64,000 bases of DNA, taken from positions 1,990,001 to 2,054,000 of the forward strand of contig NZ_CP104850.1 in assembly GCF_028864635.1 (NCBI RefSeq). The letters are read 5' to 3'. The position numbers and the translations under genes are program-made. Under the pieces are notes generated by a model. It was given only the letters and a program-made list of their open reading frames with translations. It did no database searches and had not been told where the DNA came from. Shown here piece by piece: positions 35,156 through 43,315 of this stretch. How positions within the stretch are numbered: the first letter of the stretch is position 1; each line of letters begins with the position of its first letter. The stretch is from Cloacibacterium sp. TD35 (GTDB taxonomy: Bacteria; Bacteroidota; Bacteroidia; Flavobacteriales; Weeksellaceae).

Positions 35156-35506
35156 ATGGCTATTATAATAACAGACGAATGTATTAATTGTGGAGCTTGC
35201 GAACCAGAATGCCCTAATAACGCGATTTATGAAGGAGCTGTAGACTGGAAAGCTTCAGACGGAACTAGTTTAAAAGGAACCGTAACTTTAAAATCAGGTT
35301 TAACAATAGATGCTAATGCACCTCAAAGACCTGTAAGTGATGATGTTTATTACATTGTTCCAGATAAGTGTACCGAGTGTAAAGGTTTCCACGAAGAACC
35401 ACAATGCGCAGCGGTTTGTCCGGTAGATTGTTGTGTCCCAGATGACAACCATGTAGAAACAGACGCAGAACTTTTAGGTAAAAAAGCATTTTTACACGGC
35501 GAATAA
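35156..35506 (+). CDS. 4Fe-4S dicluster ferredoxin (YfhL-like)
   Basis: A 116-aa two-cluster ferredoxin. The first binding motif is CINCGACEPECPN (C-x2-C-x2-C-x3-CP); the second is CTECKGFHEEPQCAAVCPVDCC with the longer spacing typical of the YfhL/Alvin type (given here in its key Cys, residues 72-97). Small cytosolic electron carrier; partner enzyme unknown. The acyl-CoA reductase is the obvious neighbour but no proof of pairing. Followed by a strong terminator before serC. Confidence 0.92.
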   Translation: MAIIITDECINCGACEPECPNNAIYEGAVDWKASDGTSLKGTVTLKSGLTIDANAPQRPVSDDVYYIVPDKCTECKGFHEEPQCAAVCPVDCCVPDDNHVETDAELLGKKAFLHGE

Positions 35507-35512
35507 AAATTA

Positions 35513-35550
35513 AAAAAATCCCGCTTCATTCTGCATGAGCGGGATTTTTT
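35513..35550 (+). terminator. Intrinsic terminator after ferredoxin
   Basis: AAAATCCCGCT / AGCGGGATTTTTT hairpin between the ferredoxin and serC genes. Confidence 0.9.
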
Positions 35551-35585
35551 GTTTCAATATACTTTCAATCATTCTCTATAAAAAT

Positions 35586-36641
35586 ATGAAAAAACATAAT
35601 TTCAGTGCAGGACCTTGCATTCTCCCTCAAGAAGTTTTCCAAAAATCAGCAGAAGCGATTTTAGACTTCAACGGAATGGGACTTTCTATTTTAGAAATAT
35701 CTCACCGTAGCAAAGACTTTATCGCAGTAATGGACGAAGCCAGAGCCATTGTAAAAAGATTAATGAATCTTAATGATGACTATGATGTATTATTTTTAGG
35801 TGGAGGCGCAAGTTTACAATTTGCGATGGTTCCTTTTAACTTGATGAAAGAAAATGGCAAAGCTGCCTATTTAGATTCTGGAAACTGGGCTGCTAATGCA
35901 ATTAAAGAAGCCAAAAAATTAGGATCAGTAGATGTAATAGGTTCTTCTAAGGAAGAAAGCTACTCTTACATTCCAAAAATTGAAGAAGTGAGTGCTGAAT
36001 ATGATTATTTTCATTGCACTTCTAACAATACCATTTATGGAACTCAAATCAAAAATTTCCCAAAAGCCAATACTTTAATGGTTTCTGACATGAGCTCTGA
36101 TATTTTTTCTAGAGTGATCGATTATTCTAAATTTGACTTAATCTATGCAGGGGCTCAAAAAAATATGGGACCCGCAGGAACTACTCTAGTGGTGGTAAAA
36201 AAAGAAATTCTAGGAAAATCAGGCAGAATTATTCCATCTTACTTAGACTACGCTCAACATGTAGCTAAAGAATCTATGTTTAATACTCCACCAGTTTTTG
36301 CAGTGTACGCGTCACTTCTTACCCTACAATGGTTAGAAAAAAATGGAGGAATAACTGCTGCCGAAGAAAGAAATATTGCTAAAGCAAAACTACTTTATGA
36401 TGAGATAGACAGAAATCCATTATTTGAATGTTTCTGCGTTCCAGAAGATAGAAGCTTAATGAATGTTTCATTTAAAATCACAGATGAATCTAAAAAAGAA
36501 GCTTTTGACAACGCTTGGAAAGCTGCTGGAATCAATGGATTAAACGGACACAGAAGCTTAGGCGGTTACAGAGCAAGTCTTTACAACGCATTACCAATAG
36601 AAAGCGTACAGGTTTTGGTAGATGTTATGAAATCTATTTAA
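35586..36641 (+). CDS. serC: Phosphoserine aminotransferase
   Basis: A 351-aa PLP enzyme that converts 3-phosphohydroxypyruvate plus glutamate to phosphoserine, step two of serine synthesis; it also serves in pyridoxine synthesis. Start set at MKKHNFSAGPCILP, the universal SerC N-terminus, rather than the longer frame at 35535. Motifs: FLGGGASLQFAM, YFHCTSNNTIYGTQ, Schiff-base Lys in IYAGAQKNMGPAG, and RASLYNALP. Followed 15 bp later by serA, so the two are an operon; the order serC-serA is typical of Bacteroidetes. Confidence 0.96.
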   Translation: MKKHNFSAGPCILPQEVFQKSAEAILDFNGMGLSILEISHRSKDFIAVMDEARAIVKRLMNLNDDYDVLFLGGGASLQFAMVPFNLMKENGKAAYLDSGNWAANAIKEAKKLGSVDVIGSSKEESYSYIPKIEEVSAEYDYFHCTSNNTIYGTQIKNFPKANTLMVSDMSSDIFSRVIDYSKFDLIYAGAQKNMGPAGTTLVVVKKEILGKSGRIIPSYLDYAQHVAKESMFNTPPVFAVYASLLTLQWLEKNGGITAAEERNIAKAKLLYDEIDRNPLFECFCVPEDRSLMNVSFKITDESKKEAFDNAWKAAGINGLNGHRSLGGYRASLYNALPIESVQVLVDVMKSI

Positions 36642-36656
36642 AATCTAAAGAAAAAT

Positions 36657-37616
36657 ATGAAAATTTTAGCAAACGACGGTATTTCAAATTCTGGAGAAAA
36701 GGTTTTGAAAGAAGCTGGATTAAATCTTCTTGACAACAGAGTTTCTCAGGAACACCTCATTCCTTTTATCAATGAAAACCAAGTAGAAGTTTTATTGGTA
36801 AAAAACGCTACACAAGTAACTAGAGAACTCATAGATGCTTGTCCAAGTTTAAAAATCATAGGAAAAGGTGGTGAATCAATGGATAATATAGATGTAGAAT
36901 ACGCCAAATCTAAAGGAATCTTCGTCATTAATACACCAAACGCTTTTGCTAAATCCGTAGCAGAATTGGTTTTTGCGCATTTTTTAACTTTGATTAGATT
37001 TTTACACGATTCTAATAGAAATATGCCTTTAGAAGGTGATACTAAATTTGCGTTTCTCAAAAAATCTTACGAAAAAGCAACAGAACTTTCAGGCAAAACG
37101 CTAGGAATCATAGGCTTTGGAAGTATAGGAAAAGAAGTTGCCAAAATAGGAATAGGTCTTGGAATGAAAATTATTTTCTACACCAGAAAACCTAAAACAG
37201 ATACCATTTCTTTAGAATTTTTTGACAGTAGAACTATTGATTTTGAATTCACTTCTACTCAAAACATGGAAGCGTTTTTAAAAAAAGCAGATTTCATCAG
37301 CATTAATACATCAGAAACTAAAGAATATATTATAGACACGCCAGAATTTGAAATGATGAAAGATGGCGTTTTCATTGTAAACACAGCAAAAGGTGGTGTA
37401 ATAAATGAAGTAACACTCATAGATTACATAGAAAATAAAAAAGTAGCGGGAGCCGCTTTAGATGTTTTCGAAACCGAACCAAAACCAGAAATTCAGATTC
37501 TGATGAATCCTTCTCTTTCGCTTTCTCCGCATGTTGGTGGAAGCACTTTAGAAACTCAAGAAAGAATAGGAACTGAATTAGCTCAACAAATTATTGACTT
37601 ACAAAAACTTATATAA
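36657..37616 (+). CDS. serA: D-3-phosphoglycerate dehydrogenase
   Basis: A 319-aa NAD-dependent 2-hydroxyacid dehydrogenase, short form without the C-terminal ACT domain. Rossmann motif LGIIGFGSIGKEVAKIG, substrate Arg/Gly region IGKGGESMDNID, catalytic Glu in AALDVFETEPK and His in LSPHVGGSTLE. Oxidises 3-phosphoglycerate to 3-phosphohydroxypyruvate, the first step of serine synthesis. The lack of ACT suggests no direct serine feedback through that domain. Downstream of serC and upstream of the DUF1015 gene. Confidence 0.93.
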   Translation: MKILANDGISNSGEKVLKEAGLNLLDNRVSQEHLIPFINENQVEVLLVKNATQVTRELIDACPSLKIIGKGGESMDNIDVEYAKSKGIFVINTPNAFAKSVAELVFAHFLTLIRFLHDSNRNMPLEGDTKFAFLKKSYEKATELSGKTLGIIGFGSIGKEVAKIGIGLGMKIIFYTRKPKTDTISLEFFDSRTIDFEFTSTQNMEAFLKKADFISINTSETKEYIIDTPEFEMMKDGVFIVNTAKGGVINEVTLIDYIENKKVAGAALDVFETEPKPEIQILMNPSLSLSPHVGGSTLETQERIGTELAQQIIDLQKLI

Positions 37617-37689
37617 TTTAAAAATTTATTATATTCGCAGAATTTAAAAAATTAAACTATATAAAACCTCAAATTAATTAACGTAGAAC

Positions 37690-38940
37690 ATGCCAGTTTT
37701 TAAACCATTTAGAGGAGTTAGACCGCACCCTGATTATATTGATAAATTCCCAACTCATCCTTTGGATAACTTTACGCAGGAAGAAATCAATAAAAAGGCT
37801 ACGGAAGACTCTTCTTACATACAGATGATTAAACCATATGTATGTAGCAAATCGAAAGATGTTGATAGAAATCTACGAAAAGTAAGAAGCAATTATGAAG
37901 AAATGTTAGCAGACAATAAACTTCTTCAAGATAGTTCTTCTTATTATTTGTATGAACAAATTTTACCCAATAAATCTGTTTTCAGAGGCTTATTAGGATT
38001 AACTAGTGTGGAAGATTTCTGGAACGGGAAAATCAAAAAACATGAATCTACCCTAACTTATAAAAAAGAAAAACTTGCTCATTTCTTAGAAAAAGTTTCA
38101 CTTCAAGCAGAACCAGTTCTTCTTACCTATCAAGCTAATTCTAAAATAGAATTATTGATGAATCACGAAGAAAAAAACGTTCCCATCATTAATCATACAG
38201 ACGAAACTGGAGTAAGACACAAAGTATGGAGAATAGACAATCGTTTAAAACTTCAGCAATTTAAAGAAGTAATAGACCAAATTGATTCTTTTTATGTAGC
38301 AGATGGTCACCACAGAATAGCTTCTGCAGCATTATACGCTCAAAAACACAAAGAAAAAAACAAAAGACATAATGGCAATGAACCTTATAATTTTGTTTTC
38401 AGCTTTATTGTTTCTAGTCAATCAATTAAAATCAATGATTACAACAGAGTTGTAAAAGACCTAAACGGAAATTCTAATGAAGAATTTTTACAAAAAGTGT
38501 CAGAAAACTTCCTTATTCACGAAAAAGGTGAAAACGCTTACTACCCTTCACAGAAATTCCACATTTCTATGTATTTGGGTGGGAAATTCTATTCACTACA
38601 CGTAAAACATAACCTCAGAGATTTAGACCAAGGATTAGATAATGTAGACCATCATCTATTAGACAAATATATCTTCAAACCTATTCTCGGCATTAATGAT
38701 TATGAGGAAGAAGAAAACAGCAAGATGAATTTTGTAAAAGGAAATTCTAATCTTGAAGGCATAATTCAGCTTAAAGAACAAGTAGATTCTGGTGATTACG
38801 CAGTAGGTTTCGGAATTTTTCCTGTGAGTTTTAATGACATTACCAAACTGGCGAATCAGAACTTACAAATGCCTCCTAAATGTACATACATAGAGCCTAA
38901 ATTAGTTACCGCACTGTTAATGTACGATATGGATTGGTAA
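37690..38940 (+). CDS. DUF1015 domain-containing protein
   Basis: A 416-aa protein. N-terminal FKPFRGVRPHPDYIDKFPTHP, middle FYVADGHHRIASAALYA (the conserved DGHHR signature) and KFHISMYLGGKFY define the family. The DGHHR segment resembles ParB/Srx-like HxxR nucleotide-binding motifs, so a kinase-like role on serine has been proposed for some relatives; here that is only inference from the neighbouring serC-serA. Probably in the same transcription unit (74 bp after serA), with a near-consensus -7 (TATATTCG) in the gap. Confidence 0.88.
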   Translation: MPVFKPFRGVRPHPDYIDKFPTHPLDNFTQEEINKKATEDSSYIQMIKPYVCSKSKDVDRNLRKVRSNYEEMLADNKLLQDSSSYYLYEQILPNKSVFRGLLGLTSVEDFWNGKIKKHESTLTYKKEKLAHFLEKVSLQAEPVLLTYQANSKIELLMNHEEKNVPIINHTDETGVRHKVWRIDNRLKLQQFKEVIDQIDSFYVADGHHRIASAALYAQKHKEKNKRHNGNEPYNFVFSFIVSSQSIKINDYNRVVKDLNGNSNEEFLQKVSENFLIHEKGENAYYPSQKFHISMYLGGKFYSLHVKHNLRDLDQGLDNVDHHLLDKYIFKPILGINDYEEEENSKMNFVKGNSNLEGIIQLKEQVDSGDYAVGFGIFPVSFNDITKLANQNLQMPPKCTYIEPKLVTALLMYDMDW

Positions 38941-38999
38941 TTTTTCTTGATTTATTGTAAAAAAATAGTATTTTTAGGTTTCCAAAAAGAAATCACAAC

Positions 39000-40364
39000 A
39001 TGAAGAAACTACTTTACATACTTCCGCTCTTTTTGGGCGGATTTTTTTGGTCTCAAAATTTCAAACAAGATTCTATTCAATTCAAGAAAATTTCAGACGA
39101 AATTTTGGTCAATGGTAAATCTTATGAAGACCTAAGAGAATTAACAAAAGACATTGGCAGCAGATTATCCGGAAGCAGTAATTACGAAAAATCTGCAGAC
39201 TGGGCGATGAAAAAACTGCTGGAAGCTGGTGCAGACCAAGTTTGGTTTCAACCTGTAATGGTAAACGTATGGACACGTGGTGATGAATCTTTAAAACTAA
39301 AAGTGAATCACGGAAAATGGAAAGAAGTAAAAATGCTTTCATTAGGCAATTCTGAAGGTACCAAAGGTAAAGACTTAGAGGGTGAAGTAATTTTAGTTAA
39401 AACTCTAGAAGATTTCGAAAAACTACCAGACCATGTAGTAAAAAACAAAATTGTTTTTTTCAACTATGCCTTTAAACAAGAGTTTGTGGTCACTGGACAA
39501 GCATACGGAGATGCCGGAAAATATAGAAGAGTTACTCCATCTGAAGTAGCAAAAAAAGGCGGAAAAGCGGTAATAATTCGTTCTCTTACCTCATCATTTG
39601 ACGATGTTCCTCATACTGGTTCTACTCGTTACGAAGACGGAATTCCTAAAATTCCTGCTGTAGCTATCGGTGCAGAATCTGCTGATTATTTAGAAGAAAT
39701 TTTACTCAAAAAACAAAAAGTTCAAGCCGTTCTCAATTCTAATTGCGGAATGAATGGTCAAATGATGACCAAATCTGTCATTGGTGAAATCAAAGGAAAA
39801 TCAGACGAAAAAGTAATTGTAGTAGGTGCACATATTGATTCTTGGGATGTAGGTGAAGGCGCTCATGATGATGGTGCTGGAATTGTACAAAGTATAGAAG
39901 TACTGAGAACTTTTAAAAATCTAAAACTCAAAAATAATCATACCATAAGAGTTGTTTGTTTTGCCAATGAAGAAAATGGTGTTAGAGGCGGCAGAACGTA
40001 CATGGAAACAGTAAAAAAATCTGAAGAACCACACATTTTTGCCCTAGAAAGTGACAGTGGAGGTTTTACACCGAGAAGTTTTAGCTTAGGAATGCATCCT
40101 GATAAAGCCAAATCTATGAAATCTTGGGAAAAACTTTTTAACCCATACGGAATTTATGAATTTGCTGGAGATCACTCTGGCGTAGACATAGAACCTCTTA
40201 GAGAACTTAAAATTCCTGCATCTGGATTGGTAACAGACTCACAAAGATATTTTGACATTCATCATACTCCAGAAGACACTTTTGAAAAAGTAAATCGCAG
40301 AGAATTATTGTTGGGAGCTGTGGTTATGACACAACTTATTTACATGGTTGATAAAAATTGGTAA
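39000..40364 (+). CDS. Secreted M28-family peptidase (carboxypeptidase Q-like)
   Basis: A 454-aa exported enzyme with signal peptide MKKLLYILPLFLGGFFWSQ. A PA-like insert (about 105-230, EVILVKTLEDFEKLP) interrupts the fold, followed by the M28 zinc site: H and D in GAHIDSWDVG, DD in GAHDDGAGI, Glu pair in ANEENG, D in ALESDSGG, and His in DIHHTPEDTF. The domain order matches plasma glutamate carboxypeptidase/CPQ-like enzymes. Overlaps the start of dgkA by one base (TAATG), so they are translationally coupled. Confidence 0.9.
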   Translation: MKKLLYILPLFLGGFFWSQNFKQDSIQFKKISDEILVNGKSYEDLRELTKDIGSRLSGSSNYEKSADWAMKKLLEAGADQVWFQPVMVNVWTRGDESLKLKVNHGKWKEVKMLSLGNSEGTKGKDLEGEVILVKTLEDFEKLPDHVVKNKIVFFNYAFKQEFVVTGQAYGDAGKYRRVTPSEVAKKGGKAVIIRSLTSSFDDVPHTGSTRYEDGIPKIPAVAIGAESADYLEEILLKKQKVQAVLNSNCGMNGQMMTKSVIGEIKGKSDEKVIVVGAHIDSWDVGEGAHDDGAGIVQSIEVLRTFKNLKLKNNHTIRVVCFANEENGVRGGRTYMETVKKSEEPHIFALESDSGGFTPRSFSLGMHPDKAKSMKSWEKLFNPYGIYEFAGDHSGVDIEPLRELKIPASGLVTDSQRYFDIHHTPEDTFEKVNRRELLLGAVVMTQLIYMVDKNW

Positions 40365-40717
40365 TGAAAAGACCTCCATTTTACAAAAGTGTTTATTATG
40401 CTTTCAAAGGACTTTTTTGGATGCTAAAAACCGAAAGAAACTTTCAGTTAGAACTCTTAGCACTTGTTATTAATTTATTTTTAATTGTTTATTTTCAATT
40501 AAATTCTACAGACGCTGTTTTAATTTTTATCGTTTGTTTTTTGGTTCTCATTGCGGAAATCATCAATACTGCTATTGAAAAAATTTGTGATTTCATAGAA
40601 CCTCATTTCAACGAAAAAATAGGATTGATAAAGGACCTAGCAGCTGCAAGTGTAGTAACAGCTACTCTACTTTCCTTAATTATAGGAGTTTTAGTCTATT
40701 CGAAATATGTTTTTTAG
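40364..40717 (+). CDS. dgkA: Diacylglycerol/undecaprenol kinase family protein
   Basis: A 117-aa membrane protein of the DAGK family with three TM helices. The hallmark EIINTAIEKICDFIEP (catalytic Glu) is present, followed by KDLAAASVVTATLLS. It phosphorylates diacylglycerol or undecaprenol; Gram-positive-type relatives prefer undecaprenol, so substrate is uncertain. Start set at ATG 40364, overlapping the M28 peptidase stop; six bases upstream a TTG would extend the frame. Convergent with the patatin gene. Confidence 0.9.
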   Translation: MKRPPFYKSVYYAFKGLFWMLKTERNFQLELLALVINLFLIVYFQLNSTDAVLIFIVCFLVLIAEIINTAIEKICDFIEPHFNEKIGLIKDLAAASVVTATLLSLIIGVLVYSKYVF

Positions 40718-40723
40718 AAAATA

Positions 40724-41491
40724 TTAAAAATTTTCGGGGAAAGTTTTTACGGCTTCTTCATAACCTAGCTTATAGATTTCGTCCATTCTGGCTTTATTGC
40801 TCTCGAACATTCCATAATTGGATAATTCTTTGGGAGAAATAAACCAGTCACAATCTTTGAATTTATAGTTTTCTACACTATGACTCAGCAATTCATAAGC
40901 TCTGGTAGAAACAGCTTTGATACTGTTTAGCTGTTTGCCTTCAATGTCTTGCAATGGTGAAACATATACTCCAATTAATTTTTCACATTTCTCTCTGATT
41001 AAATTTGAAGGAAAATTATTCAAAATTCCTCCATCGCTTAATAACATTCCATCTTTTTGAAAAGGACTGGTCAAACCAGGAACCGAACAAGAAGCTATAA
41101 TTGCATCAAGCAAATAGGTGTCTCCATCAAAAACGTGTGTAACACCTTGAACCAAATCAGTCGCTGTAATCAACAATTCTAATTTTAAATCTTTAATTTT
41201 AATTTCTCCAATAATCGGTTGGAGATATAATCTGAAAACTTCAGAATTGATAAATCCCGGTTTTGTGAGAGTAAAATGTTTCCAATTGAAAAAATAAACC
41301 GATTTAAAAAATTCTAAAATCTCATCAGGAGACTTTCCGAAAGAATACAATCCTCCTACAATTGCACCAGCACTCGTTCCAGCAATGACTTCAGGAAAAA
41401 TATTTTTTTCTTCTAAAAATTTTAGTGCGCCAGCTTCTGCAATTCCTTTGGTGCCACCACCAGAAAGTACCAGCCCTATTTCTTTCTTCAT
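40724..41491 (-). CDS. Patatin-like phospholipase
   Basis: A 255-aa patatin-domain lipase/esterase. Oxyanion loop GGGTKG (residues 11-16), nucleophile elbow GTSAG with Ser40, and the catalytic Asp in LLSDGGILNNFPSNL. Start set at MKKEIGLVLS. No signal peptide, so probably cytosolic/peripheral; may hydrolyse phospholipid acyl chains. Monocistronic; lpdA lies upstream on the same strand behind a terminator. Confidence 0.92.
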   Translation of the reverse strand: MKKEIGLVLSGGGTKGIAEAGALKFLEEKNIFPEVIAGTSAGAIVGGLYSFGKSPDEILEFFKSVYFFNWKHFTLTKPGFINSEVFRLYLQPIIGEIKIKDLKLELLITATDLVQGVTHVFDGDTYLLDAIIASCSVPGLTSPFQKDGMLLSDGGILNNFPSNLIREKCEKLIGVYVSPLQDIEGKQLNSIKAVSTRAYELLSHSVENYKFKDCDWFISPKELSNYGMFESNKARMDEIYKLGYEEAVKTFPENF

Positions 41492-41515
41492 ATTATTAGT
41501 TTCATTTGTTAAAAT

Positions 41516-41548
41516 TAAAAAAACCACAGCAAAAACTGTGGTTTTTTT
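41516..41548 (-). terminator. Intrinsic terminator after lpdA
   Basis: AAACCACAG / CTGTGGTTT hairpin with A and T tracts; it ends the lpdA transcript and precedes the patatin gene. Confidence 0.88.
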
Positions 41549-41566
41549 GTATTTATTACATAAATA

Positions 41567-42955
41567 TTAGATGTGAATCACTTCTCCGTAAGCAGCAGCT
41601 ACAGCTTCCATAATCGCCTCAGAAACAGTTGGATGCGGGTGAATAGATTTGATGATTTCGTGGCCAGTAGTTTCTAATTTTCTAGCAACCACAGCTTCTG
41701 CAACCATATCTGTAACACCGTCACCAATCATATGGCAACCTAACCACTCTCCGTATTTTGCATCAAAAATTACTTTAATGAAACCATCTGTATTACCATT
41801 TGCGGTAGCTTTACCAGATGCTGAAAGCGGGAATTTACCAACTTTAATTTCGTATCCTTTTTCTTTAGCTTGTTTTTCAGTTAAACCAACAGATGCAATT
41901 TCTGGATGACAGTAAGTACAACCTGGAATGTTTCCGTAGTCAATTGTTTCTACGTGCATTCCTTTGATTTTTTCTACACAAGTAATTCCTTCTGCTGAAG
42001 CTACGTGAGCCAAAGCTTGAGTAGGAATAATATCACCAATTGCATAATAACCCGGAACAGAAGTTTGGTACCATTCATTTACCAATACTCTACCTTTGTC
42101 TGTAGCAATTCCTACTTCTTCAAGTCCAATGTTTTCAATATTTGCAGCAATACCAACTGCCGAAAGTAGAATATCTGCTTCTAGTGTAATGTTTCCATCT
42201 TTGGTTTTCACATTGGCTTTAACACCGTTTCCAGAAGTATCTACAGATTCTACAGATGCATTGGTCATGATATCAATTCCAGATTTTTTAAGAGATTTTT
42301 CTAAGTGTTTAGAAATTTCTTCGTCTTCTACAGGAACGATATTTGGCATGAATTCTACAATTGTCACTTTAGTTCCCATTGTATTATAAAAATCTGCGAA
42401 CTCTACTCCGATTGCTCCAGAACCTACTACAATCATAGATTTCGGTTGAGTAGGCAATGACAAAGCTTGTCTGTAACCAATTACTTTTACTCCATCTTGT
42501 GGAAGATTTGGTAATTCTCTAGAACGAGCTCCAGTTGCAATGATGATATGATTAGCAGCGTATTCTGTAACTTTTCCTTCTTTGTCTGTTACCGAAACTT
42601 TTTTGCCTTTTTGTACTTTGGCAGTTCCCATGATAACGTCAATTTTATTTTTCTTCATCAAGAAAGAAATTCCGCCACTCATTTTAGTAGCAACTCCTCT
42701 ACTTCTAGCAATTACATTAGGAAAATCAAAACTTCCCTCTACTTTATTAAGACCGTAATCTTCGGCGTGTTTTATATAGTTAAAAACTTGAGCAGATTTA
42801 AGTAATGCTTTGGTAGGAATACACCCCCAGTTTAAACAAATACCACCTAGATTTTCTTTTTCTATGATAGCCGTTTTAAAACCTAATTGTGATGCTCTAA
42901 TTGCGGTTACGTAACCACCAGGTCCAGAACCTATAACAATAATATCGTAATTCAT
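41567..42955 (-). CDS. lpdA: Dihydrolipoyl dehydrogenase (E3)
   Basis: A 462-aa flavoprotein disulfide reductase. FAD-binding GSGPGGYVTAIRAS, redox-active C40 and C45 in GGICLNWGCIPTK, NAD-binding VVGSGAIGVEFADF and the C-terminal HPHPTVSEAI with the catalytic His. Regenerates the lipoyl disulfide in 2-oxoacid dehydrogenases and the glycine cleavage system. E1 lies upstream on the same strand with a small lipoprotein and a hairpin between. Possible -7 TAAATTCG upstream. Confidence 0.97.
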   Translation of the reverse strand: MNYDIIVIGSGPGGYVTAIRASQLGFKTAIIEKENLGGICLNWGCIPTKALLKSAQVFNYIKHAEDYGLNKVEGSFDFPNVIARSRGVATKMSGGISFLMKKNKIDVIMGTAKVQKGKKVSVTDKEGKVTEYAANHIIIATGARSRELPNLPQDGVKVIGYRQALSLPTQPKSMIVVGSGAIGVEFADFYNTMGTKVTIVEFMPNIVPVEDEEISKHLEKSLKKSGIDIMTNASVESVDTSGNGVKANVKTKDGNITLEADILLSAVGIAANIENIGLEEVGIATDKGRVLVNEWYQTSVPGYYAIGDIIPTQALAHVASAEGITCVEKIKGMHVETIDYGNIPGCTYCHPEIASVGLTEKQAKEKGYEIKVGKFPLSASGKATANGNTDGFIKVIFDAKYGEWLGCHMIGDGVTDMVAEAVVARKLETTGHEIIKSIHPHPTVSEAIMEAVAAAYGEVIHI

Positions 42956-43040
42956 TTCGAGATTAAATTTTTGCGAATTTACGGAATTTTTCAGAAAATT
43001 CGGGTTTTACTATGATATAAATATGATTTTTTAAAACAAA

Positions 43041-43065
43041 AAACAACTCCTGATAAGAGTTGTTT
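43041..43065 (-). terminator. Hairpin after the E1 / lipoprotein pair
   Basis: AACAACTC / GAGTTGTT stem; minus-strand T tract after it. It separates E1 and the small lipoprotein from lpdA. Confidence 0.75.
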
Positions 43066-43075
43066 CTTATTTATC

Positions 43076-43312
43076 TTAATAAACTTCTTGTACTTTTATA
43101 TTCGGGCAGTTTTTCTCTATCCAAGTGGTATCAAATTCTTTGATTTCTCTTCTTTGTCCTTTGTAAATGTAATATTCATTAGGCGTTTGTGAATTACCAT
43201 CAATCACTTTTGGCATTTTATTGATGATTTTTTCTTCTGGGCAATCTTGGATTTTTGCCACAGCACAACTCGAAAGAGTAAAAGCTACTATGATAAAAAA
43301 TAAAATTTTCAT
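43076..43312 (-). CDS. Small lipoprotein, 78 aa
   Basis: Signal peptide with lipobox MKILFFIIVAFTLSSC, Cys16 lipidation site, then a polar 62-residue domain (CPEEKIINKMPKVI, EYYIYKGQRREIKEF, IEKNCPNIKVQEVY) with two further cysteines that could form a disulfide. It starts 4 nt after the E1 stop, so it is cotranscribed with E1. No known domain; function unknown. Confidence 0.75.
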   Translation of the reverse strand: MKILFFIIVAFTLSSCAVAKIQDCPEEKIINKMPKVIDGNSQTPNEYYIYKGQRREIKEFDTTWIEKNCPNIKVQEVY

Positions 43313-43315
43313 TTT

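Noticed and set aside
35507-35585. Upstream start for serC at 35535 adding 17 residues
   Set aside because: That stretch is the ferredoxin terminator and leader; SerC proteins start at MKKHNFSAGP-like sequence, so the ATG at 35586 was used.
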